NCBI RefSeq assembly: GCF_000003855.2
Contig: NW_003101664.1
Coordinates: 682,878 to 746,877 of the forward strand
From: Blastomyces gilchristii SLH14081
Lineage: Eukaryota; Ascomycota; Eurotiomycetes; Onygenales; Ajellomycetaceae
DNA: 64,000 nt
Reading direction: 5' to 3'
Positions 43,949-53,551 of the stretch are shown in pieces. Positions within the stretch are counted from its first letter, which is position 1. Each line of letters starts with the position of its first letter. Both the position numbers and the translations under genes were made by a program. The notes beneath the pieces were generated by a model. It was not told where the DNA came from. It saw nothing but the letters and a program-made list of their open reading frames with translations, and made no database searches.

Positions 43949-44206
43949 TGTAAGAAATCTTACTTCTCACAGATTCTTTATCTCTATTTCTATCTCTTAT
44001 GTAATCAATAGAGTTAGTGACTCTTGACTATACACAACTATATAGACTGAAGTTCACAAATACTATTCATAACTTAGCTTGAATGCTAATATACATTTGA
44101 CTTCTACATTTTATCTTCCTACTGTGAATACTTCTAGTAGTTAACAGTACATATCACATCAAGCTGTAAACACCCGAATAATCGCCTGCGAGCACTTATT
44201 CTTACA
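43949..44206 (+). repeat. G4 copy 1 3' LTR (258 bp)
   Basis: Same length as the 5' LTR and aligned without gaps. It keeps CpG sites near its right end (CACCCGAATAATCGCCTGCG) that the 5' LTR has lost; the reverse is true near the left end. Followed by GCTGA. Confidence 0.95.
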
Positions 44207-45500
44207 GCTGAAGTGTGTGAAGTATAATATAAGATCACTCACTTATCTACACTCAGTGAAGTATTTATAACACTTACCTCATATGTTCACTTTCTCAAAG
44301 TTGTGTAAGATTCATTTGAAAAACTCATTTTATATTTATAAGAATAAATACTGCTCTGAGTCTGTGAGATTCATCTTTTTATCAGTCATTTATAATGACT
44401 TTGCTTTTTCATGTAGAAATGCAGCAGATCTTAAGACTTGTTGAAATTTCATTAACTGTCTATCTGTGAGTTTATATTCAATTCAATAATATAATTATAT
44501 CTGACTTAGTCAGCTGATTGCAGTATTATTTTTTCAGTTGTTATTAAAGCTTAGTGACTTCAGCAGATCTTCTGACTTGATATATTTCATGTTTAGATTC
44601 TCATCATATGCAGCAGTCTTAGATGATATGTATACTTCTGAAGAGGTTATAAATGATTGTAATAAGATCTTCAGATTCAGTATAATTATCTATCTGTATA
44701 AATATTCAATCTCTCACTGCAGATCTACAACCTGGTTTTTCCTATTCTTATTGATAATAATGATTGCATTGATAAAGCTCTTCATAGTGAATGCTTAATT
44801 CACAGTAAATATTAATTATTGCTTGACTTCTGTCTTGATCTGTCACTGTGTATGCAAGGCCTTGATTTTATTTGAAATTCTTATACATGTATAAAGCTTC
44901 AATTTCAGTTCAGCAGTCTCAGCTGCTTTTCTTACTGCTTTGAGTAAATTCTCTGAGAGATTTTGCATATCTTCCAGTTCAGATAACAGAGAAGAATGTT
45001 ATTATTTATATTAACTAAAGAAGATATTCATTTCAGTGATTTCTCATTGATTGTATAGTGTCTATTATCATATCATTATATGATTTCTGTTATCATTATA
45101 TAACTCTGATAATAAGTATCTCTCTTTTATTCTTCTGAGTAGAGAGTGAACTTCTTTGAATCTGATTCATCACTCTCATTCTCTTTCTCACATCTTATTC
45201 ATTTGTATATGTGATATTCATCTGAGTATGAAGTTTTCTCTCAATAAGCAGAGTAGTATTAATCAGATGCTTTTCTGCTCACTGCTTCTTTATATGCTAT
45301 CTTTTGAGATGTTTAGAACCACTCTAACATGATAACTATGAATTGCTTTATAGATGAAATTATTATACTCTGAAGAAGTCTGCACTTCTCATTGATTTTT
45401 AGACATGCTATCAGATATGATTCAAAGATTGCTTGAGTCAGTGTATGATTACAGATGTATGCTGACTTCTTATATATGTTATACTAAATTAATTAGTGAC
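44207..45500 (-). pseudogene. Unassigned minus-strand frame, upstream part
   Basis: The minus strand reads SEYNNFIYKAIHSYHVRVVL, then LSELEDMQNLSENLLKAVRK (helical), then KTAAYDENLNMKYIKSEDLL and HEKAKSL. Stops are mainly TGA/TAG. Downstream it meets G4 and resumes at 36,941. Together this would be a protein of over 500 residues. No family recognised; a host gene or another TE protein. Confidence 0.4.
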
Positions 45501-45528
45501 TGCTATGACCTCTTTACATTTATAAGTG

Positions 45529-45575
45529 TGTTCGGAAGCGGCCGCGTTATTATTCAGCAGTCGTACGTTCTTCTG
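45529..45575. other. Short CpG-rich island
   Basis: About 45 bp with several CpG sites (including GAAGCGGCCGCG and GTCGTACG) surrounded by CpG-free DNA. No gene or element end recognised. Confidence 0.6.
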
Positions 45576-45949
45576 AACTACACTATGAGATAGATATAAA
45601 TCTCATCAATCTCAATAATCTCAACCTTTTTTTAAAAAGTTAGTCTTATATCTCATATTATTATTATTATTGTTATTGCAGAAATGAAAGATACTGAAAT
45701 ATAAGTCAGTAGTGAGACAGATTAACTGTTAACTTTATCTAGATCTTTCTCTATTCATATTATTCTCTCTGATTTGCATTTGCATTTGCAATCATCATCA
45801 TTATTGTTATTATTATCATTAAGTTCTCAATCTTGTCAGTATGAATTTCTATTCTCTAATCATATGCTGACTCAGCAGGGTTATTTCTGAGTTACAGAAT
45901 CTGAAAGATTGAAGTGTATTCAATACTGTGTTAAAAATCAAGATAATTA

Positions 45950-46740
45950 TCACTTACTGTCTCAGTTTCAGTTCTGAAATAACTTCAAAATGTAATTTCA
46001 GAAAATATTCAGATACTCACTTAAGCAGTCAGATTATATAATTACTCAGCTTGTTAGAAAGCATTGAGAAAAGAAGAATATAATATAGAAAGAATCTGAC
46101 ACTGTCTGTAGTATAACAGATCTGAATCAGATACTGAATAAATGAATTCTAGTTCTTGATAATCTTGAAGAGGCTAGAAAGCAGATCAAAGAGAATGCTG
46201 CAACTGCAGAAGAAAATCATCATCAGAGATTCAAATGTATACAGAATGAAATGATGAAATAAAGAAGAAAAAGAAATTGAGAATGACTTGAGAACTTATC
46301 TACTTCTGAAACTACTACTACTATTGAATCTGACACTCAATCATCTGATATTATTCAAGAATTACAAGCTGTGTTGAATTCTATTACTGCTGCTATTCAA
46401 TCTCTTACTGAGTTAAGAAATTCTCATCATTCTTCTTCTGAGCAAAATAATAATAGTTAGCTGCAAGATGATGTGTTGAATTTGAGAAGTCAGATTAATG
46501 AAATAAGCAGTCAAATGAGTATAATGAGTGAGTAGATGAGTGTAATAATGACACTACTTCAGCAAATGAATCAGCAGCATAGAGAAGAGTAGTAAACATG
46601 AATAAAATAACAGATGAAATAATAGTTGAAGAAATGAGTAAAATGACAGATGAAATGATAGTTGAAGAAGTGAGTAAAATGAAGAGTGAAATGAAGAGAA
46701 AATGAAGAAAGAATGAAGAATGAAATAATAGATGAAATAT
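45950..46740 (+). pseudogene. Unassigned coiled-coil frame, gag-like
   Basis: Reads LVLDNLEEARKQIKENAATA, then a Ser/Thr stretch, IIQELQAVLNSITAAIQSLT, NLRSQINEISSQMSIMSE, then QQMNQQHRE with few stops over about 190 codons. It ends in 36-bp repeats. It resembles the helical N-terminus of LTR-retrotransposon gag, but I cannot place it. Confidence 0.4.
46601..46700 (+). repeat. 36-bp direct repeat
   Basis: TGARTAAAATRACAGATGAA begins at 46,601 and 46,637 with a shortened third unit at 46,673. In frame with the coiled-coil reading. Confidence 0.75.
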
Positions 46741-46994
46741 ATATTTACTTATATAAGCTCTTTAGTTGATATCTCATACAATATTTTTATATTACTGTTG
46801 AATTACATGATTATAAAACAATATTAACTTTTTGTATGAGAAGATTAGATTGTTGAAGTGATTTCATTGATTAATATAATACATCTCTGTATTATATACA
46901 CAAATTACACAATAAATTATCAGATTGAGAAATTATTCTAAGATTCAATAATAATAATATTAATATATTAATAAAGAATCTATCATTATTTTAT
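46741..46994. other. No gene recognised
   Basis: AT-rich spacer between two tandem repeats; contains AAT/TAA-rich runs only. Confidence 0.4.
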
Positions 46995-47200
46995 AATTAA
47001 ATCTATCATCACTACTACTGCTTTTATTTCTGAATCAAATCTGTTATCACTACTACTACTTTCATTTTACAATCAAATCTGTTATTACTACTACTGTTTT
47101 CATTTCACAATCAGATCTGTCATCACTACTACTGCTTTTATTTCATAATCAAATCTATCATTACTACTACTCTCATTTCATATTCAAATCTATCACTGTC
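46995..47200. repeat. 38-bp tandem repeat, about 5.5 units
   Basis: Units start at 46,995, 47,033, 47,071, 47,109, 47,147 and (35 bp later) 47,182. Each has AATCAAATCTRTYATYACTA then CTACT and a TTTCATTTC-like part. The units are contiguous with no spacers. Differences between units are mostly transitions. Confidence 0.92.
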
Positions 47201-47229
47201 TGCTCTAATTTCTCATTCAAATTGTTTTC

Positions 47230-48280
47230 TAATTCATTTTCCTCTTCATTTATTCTCAATATCTCTGTAAAATACTTTTTCAATGTTAGTAAAGAACAGT
47301 CAAATTACTCAGAGACTTGATTATCATGAAGATAGATTATTATATTAGTGAGTAAGTAAGTTATTATATAATAAGCTGTCACTGAAGTGCTTTGAATCTG
47401 ATGAGTAGAAGTAAACAAGTTTCATACTTAATAATATTAAATCAATTCAAATTCATGCTCAACTGACACTTAGTTCTCTGTTATTATCTTATTAAATTTC
47501 TTTTACTCGGCAGTTAACTGATCTTCTCTAGGTTTCTTATACATTCTTATTATTGCTGAAGAACCTGTATATGCAGAATTTCTGAATAGATATAGTCATT
47601 CTGCTTCTGAAATATTAACAGTATTAAATAGATCTTTTACTTCTGATTCTATTTAACTTTCATATCAGAGAAATCAATTATCACAGCTGTTAACAACTGA
47701 GTTATAGATTGAGAATAGCAATTCATCAGAAGTTATTATTTCTTAATATTTAAATTCATGAGTATGCTTATAATCTGAATATATAAGATATTAATTCTCT
47801 ATAGACTGGCAGATCTGCTGCAGAGTTTCATCAATATAACTTTATATTAAATCTTCATCTTCTTGAGCATCAATATGCTGACAATATTACTGTAATTTTA
47901 ACATAGTAAGATGAGTTGAATCTCAGTGAAGAAAATTCTTGAATCAATCTCTAAGATGAATAACTACATCTAAAAAGACACTATTTACAAAGCTTATTGA
48001 CTGTTCAAAAAGATCTGTAATATTCTCATATCAATTGAGAAATATCAAATAATTAAGAAGAATGCAAAATACCAGTTTATCAGATAAATTATAGTGATAT
48101 TTTCATTTAATCTGATTAAGCTGTATGTAGAATATGATTTGATAAATTTCATTCTTAATGAACTGAAATTTGAATACTATTCACTCATCAGGTATATTTT
48201 TAAGATTGAAATTAAAATAAGTATATAAAATAAGCAGCTGATATCAATATGAAAGACCTTGCTTTTTATTATTATTAAAG
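47230..48280 (+). pseudogene. Unassigned decayed frame, possibly gag
   Basis: Readable pieces on the plus strand: AEFLNRYSHSASEILTVLNR, then SAAEFHQYNFILNLHLLEHQ, a region with DELNLSEENS, and YVEYDLINFILNELKFEYYS. The middle resembles a gag core in composition. No motif is decisive. It may belong with the coiled-coil frame at 45,950. Confidence 0.3.
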
Positions 48281-48294
48281 TTTAAAATAACTGT

Positions 48295-48440
48295 ATAAGT
48301 AACAGCAGCAGTAGCAGTAGCAGTGATAATAGTTATAGCTGCTGCAATCTTATCTTTAACATTCAAATTCATTTAATAATAATAATATTATTACTATTGT
48401 GATGATGAGATTATTATTATTATTATTATTATTATAACAC
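48295..48440. repeat. Trinucleotide repeats
   Basis: GCAGTA/GCAGCA run near 48,302-48,325 and a TTA run near 48,412-48,434. Confidence 0.8.
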
Positions 48441-48547
48441 ACACTCTGCAGAGTTATTAATAATTAGTATCAATTACAGTTACAGATTATTATTATATTC
48501 ATTACTCAGTATATAAGAGGTTTTTAATTAGATGAATACAATATTTA

Positions 48548-48969
48548 CAAGGCCTACATCATAGCAGCGCTGAATCATGACATCTATGCCTATACAGAAA
48601 GGCCGTGTGTACTAAATATTTCATGCGACTTGGCGCTGCAGGATCCCTCTAATGAGTCCTTGCATGATGTTAAATACAGGCTAAGTGTTAATTATACAGG
48701 AGGAAATACAGGTGTTGAGACCACGCTAAGATAACAAGAACATAGAAAATACAAAGAAGTGACAATTAAATACATGCGATAATAACTTTCCAGCTCAGGA
48801 ACATAGAGTGATTCATTGAAGTGATTTGTACACCTCTGTATTTATTAGAAACCTGAGGTGCTTGAGTTCCGGATTTAATGTATCCCCTGCGGGTTTCAAA
48901 CCCACATGCCTTGGTTTCCCACGCCAAGGTGCTACCAGGTGGCTGCATTAATCATTCAGCCACCGGGGC
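48548..48969 (-). mobile_element. tRNA-derived SINE, copy 2, with a different 3' end
   Basis: The head and body match copy 1 from 48,969 down to about 48,652 (B box GGTTTGAAACC, one change). The 3' part (48,548-48,650, ending near AAGGCCTACATC on the plus strand) is not shared with copies 1 and 3, and there is no (AAT)n tail. This part keeps CpG sites. No clear target duplication was found, so the left limit is uncertain. Confidence 0.75.
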
Positions 48970-49438
48970 CAGCTGAGCTTGTAAGTCAATTTTAAATACA
49001 AACTTATAAAAGCTTTTATAGATTGTGATTTAATAGATGATTTTAAGTAATTATAGCTTAAGAAAGTTTCTTTTCAGTTTGTAAATATCTCTAAAGATTA
49101 TGTCTAGAGACTTAGTTTGAGAGTGTTTACAGATAGTAAGTATTTCTTATAGAAAAATAGCTTAATTCTGTAAGAGATACTTAAGAATATTCTTCACTGA
49201 GATTAATTTATTTATAAATTTAGAGAATTTCTCTATTATAGATACAGAGAATGATATTCTGTAAGTAATTAATAAGTTCTCTGAGACTTCTTTTATAGAG
49301 ATTATTTATAATATAGATAATTACTTCTAAGTGTCTACAGTAGAGTTTATAGAGATTAAAGTATATAAGTTTCTAGTTCTTTCAGTTATAACAGATGATT
49401 ACTGACTGATAGAGCTTGAAATATAAGACTAAGTACTT

Positions 49439-49451
49439 ACAGACAATTATT
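49439..49451. repeat. 13-bp target-site duplication of SINE copy 3
   Basis: ACAGACAATTATT, repeated exactly at 49,832-49,844. Confidence 0.95.
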
Positions 49452-49831
49452 TATATTATTATTATTATTATTATTATTCTTTCATTATACTCATATACAA
49501 GCAGAGCTTATGATAAGTTCTTGCATGATGTTAAATACAGATCAAGTGTTGATTATACAGGAGGAAATACAGGTGTTAAGACTGCGTCAAGATAACAAGA
49601 ACATAGAAAAATACAAAGAAGTGACAATTAGATACATGTGATAATAACTTTCCAGCTCAGGAACATAGAGCAATTCATTGAAGTGATTTGTACATCTCTG
49701 TATTTATTAGAAATCTGAGGTGCTTGAGTTCCGGATTTAATGTATTCCCTGCGGGTTTCGAACCCACATGTCTTGGTTTCCCACGCCAAGGCGCTACCGG
49801 GTGGCCGCATTAACCATTCGGCCACTGGGGC
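49452..49831 (-). mobile_element. tRNA-derived SINE, copy 3 (380 bp)
   Basis: Same structure as copy 1: A box TGGCCGAATGG (perfect) and B box GGTTCGAAACC on the minus strand, the same body, and an (AAT)n tail. Exact 13-bp duplication, inserted in the G4 LTR. CpG sites are mostly kept in the tRNA head and partly lost in the body. Confidence 0.95.
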
Positions 49832-50084
49832 ACAGACAATTATTCAGATGTTTACAGCTTGATATAATATATACTGATAGCTATTAGAAGTATTCATAGT
49901 AAAAAGATAAATGTAAAAGTTAATTATATAATGATATTTAAACTGAGTTATAAATAGTATTTGTGAACTTCAGTCTATATAGTTGTGTGTAGTCAAGAGC
50001 TGCTAACTCTATTAATTACATAACAGATAGAAATAGAGGTAAAGAATTCGCGAGAAGTAAGATTTCTTACAAGATATTATTGAA

Positions 50085-50771
50085 CAGATATTTTATTAAA
50101 TTACTAATTAATTCATAATAAAAGATCTGAGATCTGTAAATCACTACTTAAGTATGAAGATTGAGAAGAATAATAGTAATATTAAGCTGTTACAAGTCAT
50201 CTATATTAAATTAATATTAAAGAAATTCAGAATGATTAATTCTCAGACTGTAAGAACTCTTATAAAATCTGTCTTTAACTCACTCTCTGACTCTGAATCT
50301 TTTAATAAGTTTAAATATCAGTAAGTCATTGAATTACTTTAATATTTTATTATATATACTTGTTCTAATATATCTTTTATAACTGTCAAGCTCACTTATT
50401 GATTAAGCAAGTCTATATAAGTATGTTAAACTACAGTTAAACAGCTCTTTTACTACATCTGCAGTATCACTGATCACTATATTCATTATATTATCAGAGT
50501 GAAAGAGTTTAACTTTGAAGTCTTTACAGATTCTAATTGAATAGATAATACTGACAACTGTAAATTTATATTAAGTCTTCTCATCTGTCTTACTGACAGA
50601 TCAATTATATGAAAATTCATTAAGTAAACAATTATAACACTGAGTATTACAGAAGCAGAGTATATATCTATTTCTGAGAATCTCAAAACTGTAATGTGAC
50701 TGTATAAACTACTTATAAAGCTTGAATTTCTACTTTCTGATTTTACAGTTTCTATATACATTGATAATAAC
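50085..50771 (+). pseudogene. Ty1/copia pol fragment: end of RT and RNase H
   Basis: RT end: LSMKIEKNNSNIKLLQ (the LGIxIxRD... motif) near 50,145. RNase H: FEVFTDSNWIDNTDNCKF at about 50,515-50,570, then TLSITEAEYISISENLKTVM near 50,640-50,695 and a final IYIDNN at 50,750. These are standard copia landmarks (SDADWA, STEAEY). It is the only Ty1/copia sequence I found. The left side is cut by G4 copy 2, the right by MITE copy 3. The antisense frame at 50,486-50,761 is a shadow. Confidence 0.8.
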
Positions 50772-51240
50772 TAGACTGGCCGCTGGGATTATGAATTGCA
50801 TATTTAATCTTATTTAATCTGATTCTATGCATTTCTTGATGTGAATCTTACTGAGACTACGTCTTAAAAAAACATGCAAAGTGACTATTCATCAGATCTC
50901 AAAATGAAATCATGACTTAGAAAAAATAAGAAAGTGATCTCATTTGATTTTATTTAGTCTTATTCTTGACATAAAGTTACTATTTTTAGACATTTTAAGG
51001 TTTTTTTTAGACTATTTTTAATTTTTTAAAAAGTAATACTTTTTGATAACACTCAAATGAAATTTAAAGTCATTTAAAGCAATAAAAAGAATTTAAATTG
51101 AGAAGTGAAAATTATAATCTTATTTGAAAAATGTGACAAGAGTAGATAGTAAGTCTTACTGAGACAGTATAAGACTACTATTTAATCATAAAACTATGTA
51201 ATGAGATTAATTAAATTGATAATAAGATTATTAAATATTC
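50772..51240 (+). mobile_element. hAT-type MITE, copy 3, cut by G4 copy 3
   Basis: Starts TAGACTGGCCGCTGGG after ATAATAAC (expected left duplication). Collinear with other copies until about 51,230, where the LTR of G4 copy 3 begins. Missing the last 35-40 bases. Confidence 0.9.
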
Positions 51241-51498
51241 TGTAAGAATCAGTGCTCGCGGGCGATTATTCAGATGTTTGCAGCTTGGTGTGATATATAC
51301 TGTTAACTACTAGAAGTATTTACAGTAGAAAGATAAAATATAGAGATTAAATGTATAATAGTATTCAAGCTGAGTTGTGAATAGTATTTGTGAACTTCAG
51401 TTTATATAGTTGTGTGTAGTCAAGAGCTGCTAATTCTATTGATTATATGAGAGATAGAAATAGAAGTAAAGAATTCATGAGAAGTAAAATTTCTTACA
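51241..51498 (-). repeat. G4 copy 3 3' LTR (258 bp)
   Basis: Same length as the LTRs of copy 1 in reverse; bounded by TGTAAGAA-type and TTCTTACA termini. Confidence 0.93.
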
Positions 51499-53032
51499 TA
51501 TTTCTCTCTCTCTAAGGCTTTGTTCATGAAGTCTTTTACTGAGTGATTTCATAGAATCAGGCTCAGCACTGCAGTGATACTCACTAAAAACTCTTTATAT
51601 CTATAAAAAATCTCAGTGAGGAAAAATCTCTTATTACTGTAAAAGAAAAAGAGTCTATCACTCAGTTTCTTATTTCATGAGATTCTTTATAATCTGCAGA
51701 TCTTTCTCTGACTATTATACAGATTCATCTCATATCTTTTATATAAAAGAGTTCTGATTAACTCTCAACTATTTCTATAAGATTCTTATATAATCATTAC
51801 ACAGATTCATTCTACAGATGAATTACTTTCTGTAAGATTACTCTTATCAAAGAGAAGTATTTATAAGTTAATCTTTCACTCATTCTTATAAATCATCATT
51901 CTTTAACACTGTAGAATTATGAGGAATTTTTCATTCTTTCATCAACTCTGTAGAATTGTAGAATTAAAATATTCACAGTCTACAATCACTCTTTATAGTT
52001 ATATAGAAAGATTCAGACCTGTAATTCATAATCACTCTTTATTTACTAGAGTAATCTAGCTGTTTCATAAGATCACTTATAATGTAAATAAATCTCTCTA
52101 AAGTAGTATAAATATCTCAGATCTGTCTGCAGAATCTCATCTTCTTTTCTCTTTTCTATAACAGCTCTTATTCTTATAAACTGTGAGTATTCTCATTCAT
52201 CTGTGAAGTGTTTTCACTTAGATAACAGAGAGAGAGTGTTTCTGATAATATCTGTATATTAATTCAAGAACTTCTCAAGAATAAAAAATTTTTCAATTTC
52301 AATATCTCTATAAACAATGTCTGACTACTGCTGAGCTTTTTATAAGTGTCTCTGTAACTTCTCTGATCACTTTTTATCAGCTGATGAAGCAGAGACATTA
52401 TTATCTACAATAGTATTTTCATTCTTCTCAGCTCTGTCATCATATCTGATCTTCAGATCAGCAGTCAATCTCATATCTTCTTCAGATCAGTCTCTGACTT
52501 TAAGCAGTGCAGTTTCACTCTTTACTGTAAGTCTCTCTGTAAGTAATTTCTTACAGATTCTAGCTGATAGTTTCTGTAAAGCTCTCAGTGCTGTTAGTGT
52601 CTTCTGCAGCTCTACAGATCTATAATCACTTCTCTTCTACTTATACAATCTCTGATCAGATATATGTAAATATGTCTAGATTCTCTATTAACAGTTCTCA
52701 CACTGCAGTGCATTTCTGCAATCTTATTGTCAATAAAAGATGAATTCTCAGATATCTGTAAAATTCAGATAATCAAGGCAATACAAATGTTATAAATTTA
52801 TAATAAGAGTTAATCTGAGCAGATAAGCTCTCTCTCTGTGTCTCAATTATTTTCAGGCTGAATACTTCAGTGTAACTGAGAAAGTGAACACAGCTTTGTA
52901 AGAAATATCTGATTATATATATAGATAATCAGCTCTCAAGACTCTGATATAACTGTATACACTCTGATATTCAGTTCTTTTGAAGTCTGTGTATTTCTGA
53001 CAGTCTTCATATCAAATGTAACAATTGTCTGT
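51499..53032 (-). pseudogene. G4 copy 3 3' region with the extra coiled-coil frame
   Basis: Reverse complement of copy 1 43,930 to about 42,415, including the extra frame (52,380-52,640), which is readable here too on the minus strand (helical then acidic). The C-rich sequence at 51,500-51,530 complements the polypurine tract. Confidence 0.7.
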
Positions 53033-53040
53033 ACTGTGAG
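53033..53040. repeat. 8-bp target-site duplication of MITE copy 4
   Basis: ACTGTGAG, repeated exactly at 53,544-53,551. Confidence 0.9.
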
Positions 53041-53543
53041 TAGACTGGCCGCTGAGACTATGAATTTCATGTTTAGTCACATTTGATCTGGTCTCATACA
53101 TATCTTGACGTGAATCCCGCTGGGACTAGTCATTAAAAAAACATGCAAAGTGACTATATATCAAATCTCAAAATGAAACCATGACTTGAAAAAAATGAGA
53201 AAGTGATCTCATTTGGTTTCATTGTCTCATTCTTGGCATAAAGTTACTATTTTTAGACATTTTAAGGTTTTTTTAGACTATTTTTAATTTTTTAAAAAGT
53301 AACGCTTTTTGGTAACACTCAAATGAGATTTAAAGTCATTTAAAGCAATAAAAATAATTTAAATTGAGAAGTGGAAATCATGGTCTCATTTGAAAAATGT
53401 GACAAGAGTAGATAGTAAGTCTCACTGAGACAGTATGAAACTACTATCTAATGTTAAAACTGTGTAATGAGATCAGTCGAATTGATAATGAGACTATCAA
53501 AAATTCTGATCCTGGTCTCAGACACAGTCACACGGTCAGTCTA
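53041..53543 (+). mobile_element. hAT-type MITE, copy 4 (503 bp)
   Basis: TAGACTGGCCGC to CGGTCAGTCTA with an exact 8-bp duplication, in G4 copy 3. Confidence 0.93.
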
Positions 53544-53551
53544 ACTGTGAG

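Larger units (their letters stand above)
36947..44206 (+). mobile_element. G4 copy 1: complete Ty3/gypsy chromovirus (7,260 bp)
   Basis: Two LTRs of 258 bp (36,947-37,204 and 43,949-44,206), exact GCTGA duplication, gag with zinc knuckle, RT, RNase H, integrase, chromodomain, then an extra region with a coiled-coil frame before the polypurine tract. All coding parts are full of stops. Two further copies, both minus strand and incomplete, lie at 48,970-50,071 and 51,241-56,675. It is inserted into an unassigned minus-strand frame. Confidence 0.95.
48970..50071 (-). mobile_element. G4 copy 2: 5' LTR and start of gag, minus strand
   Basis: 48,970-49,421 is the reverse complement of the start of G4 gag and leader (compare 37,205-37,640). 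49,422-50,071 is the 5' LTR, expanded by SINE copy 3. The rest of the element is missing; SINE copy 2 abuts the break. The LTR right end still has GAATTCGCGAG. Confidence 0.9.
49422..50071 (-). repeat. G4 copy 2 5' LTR interrupted by a SINE
   Basis: Without the SINE and one 13-bp duplication the LTR is about 257 bp, matching copy 1. It ends GATTTCTTACA on the plus strand. Confidence 0.9.

Noticed and set aside
46995..47200. CRISPR-like array
   Set aside because: The 38-bp units are contiguous with no unique spacers, in an otherwise eukaryotic transposon context. It is an ordinary tandem repeat.
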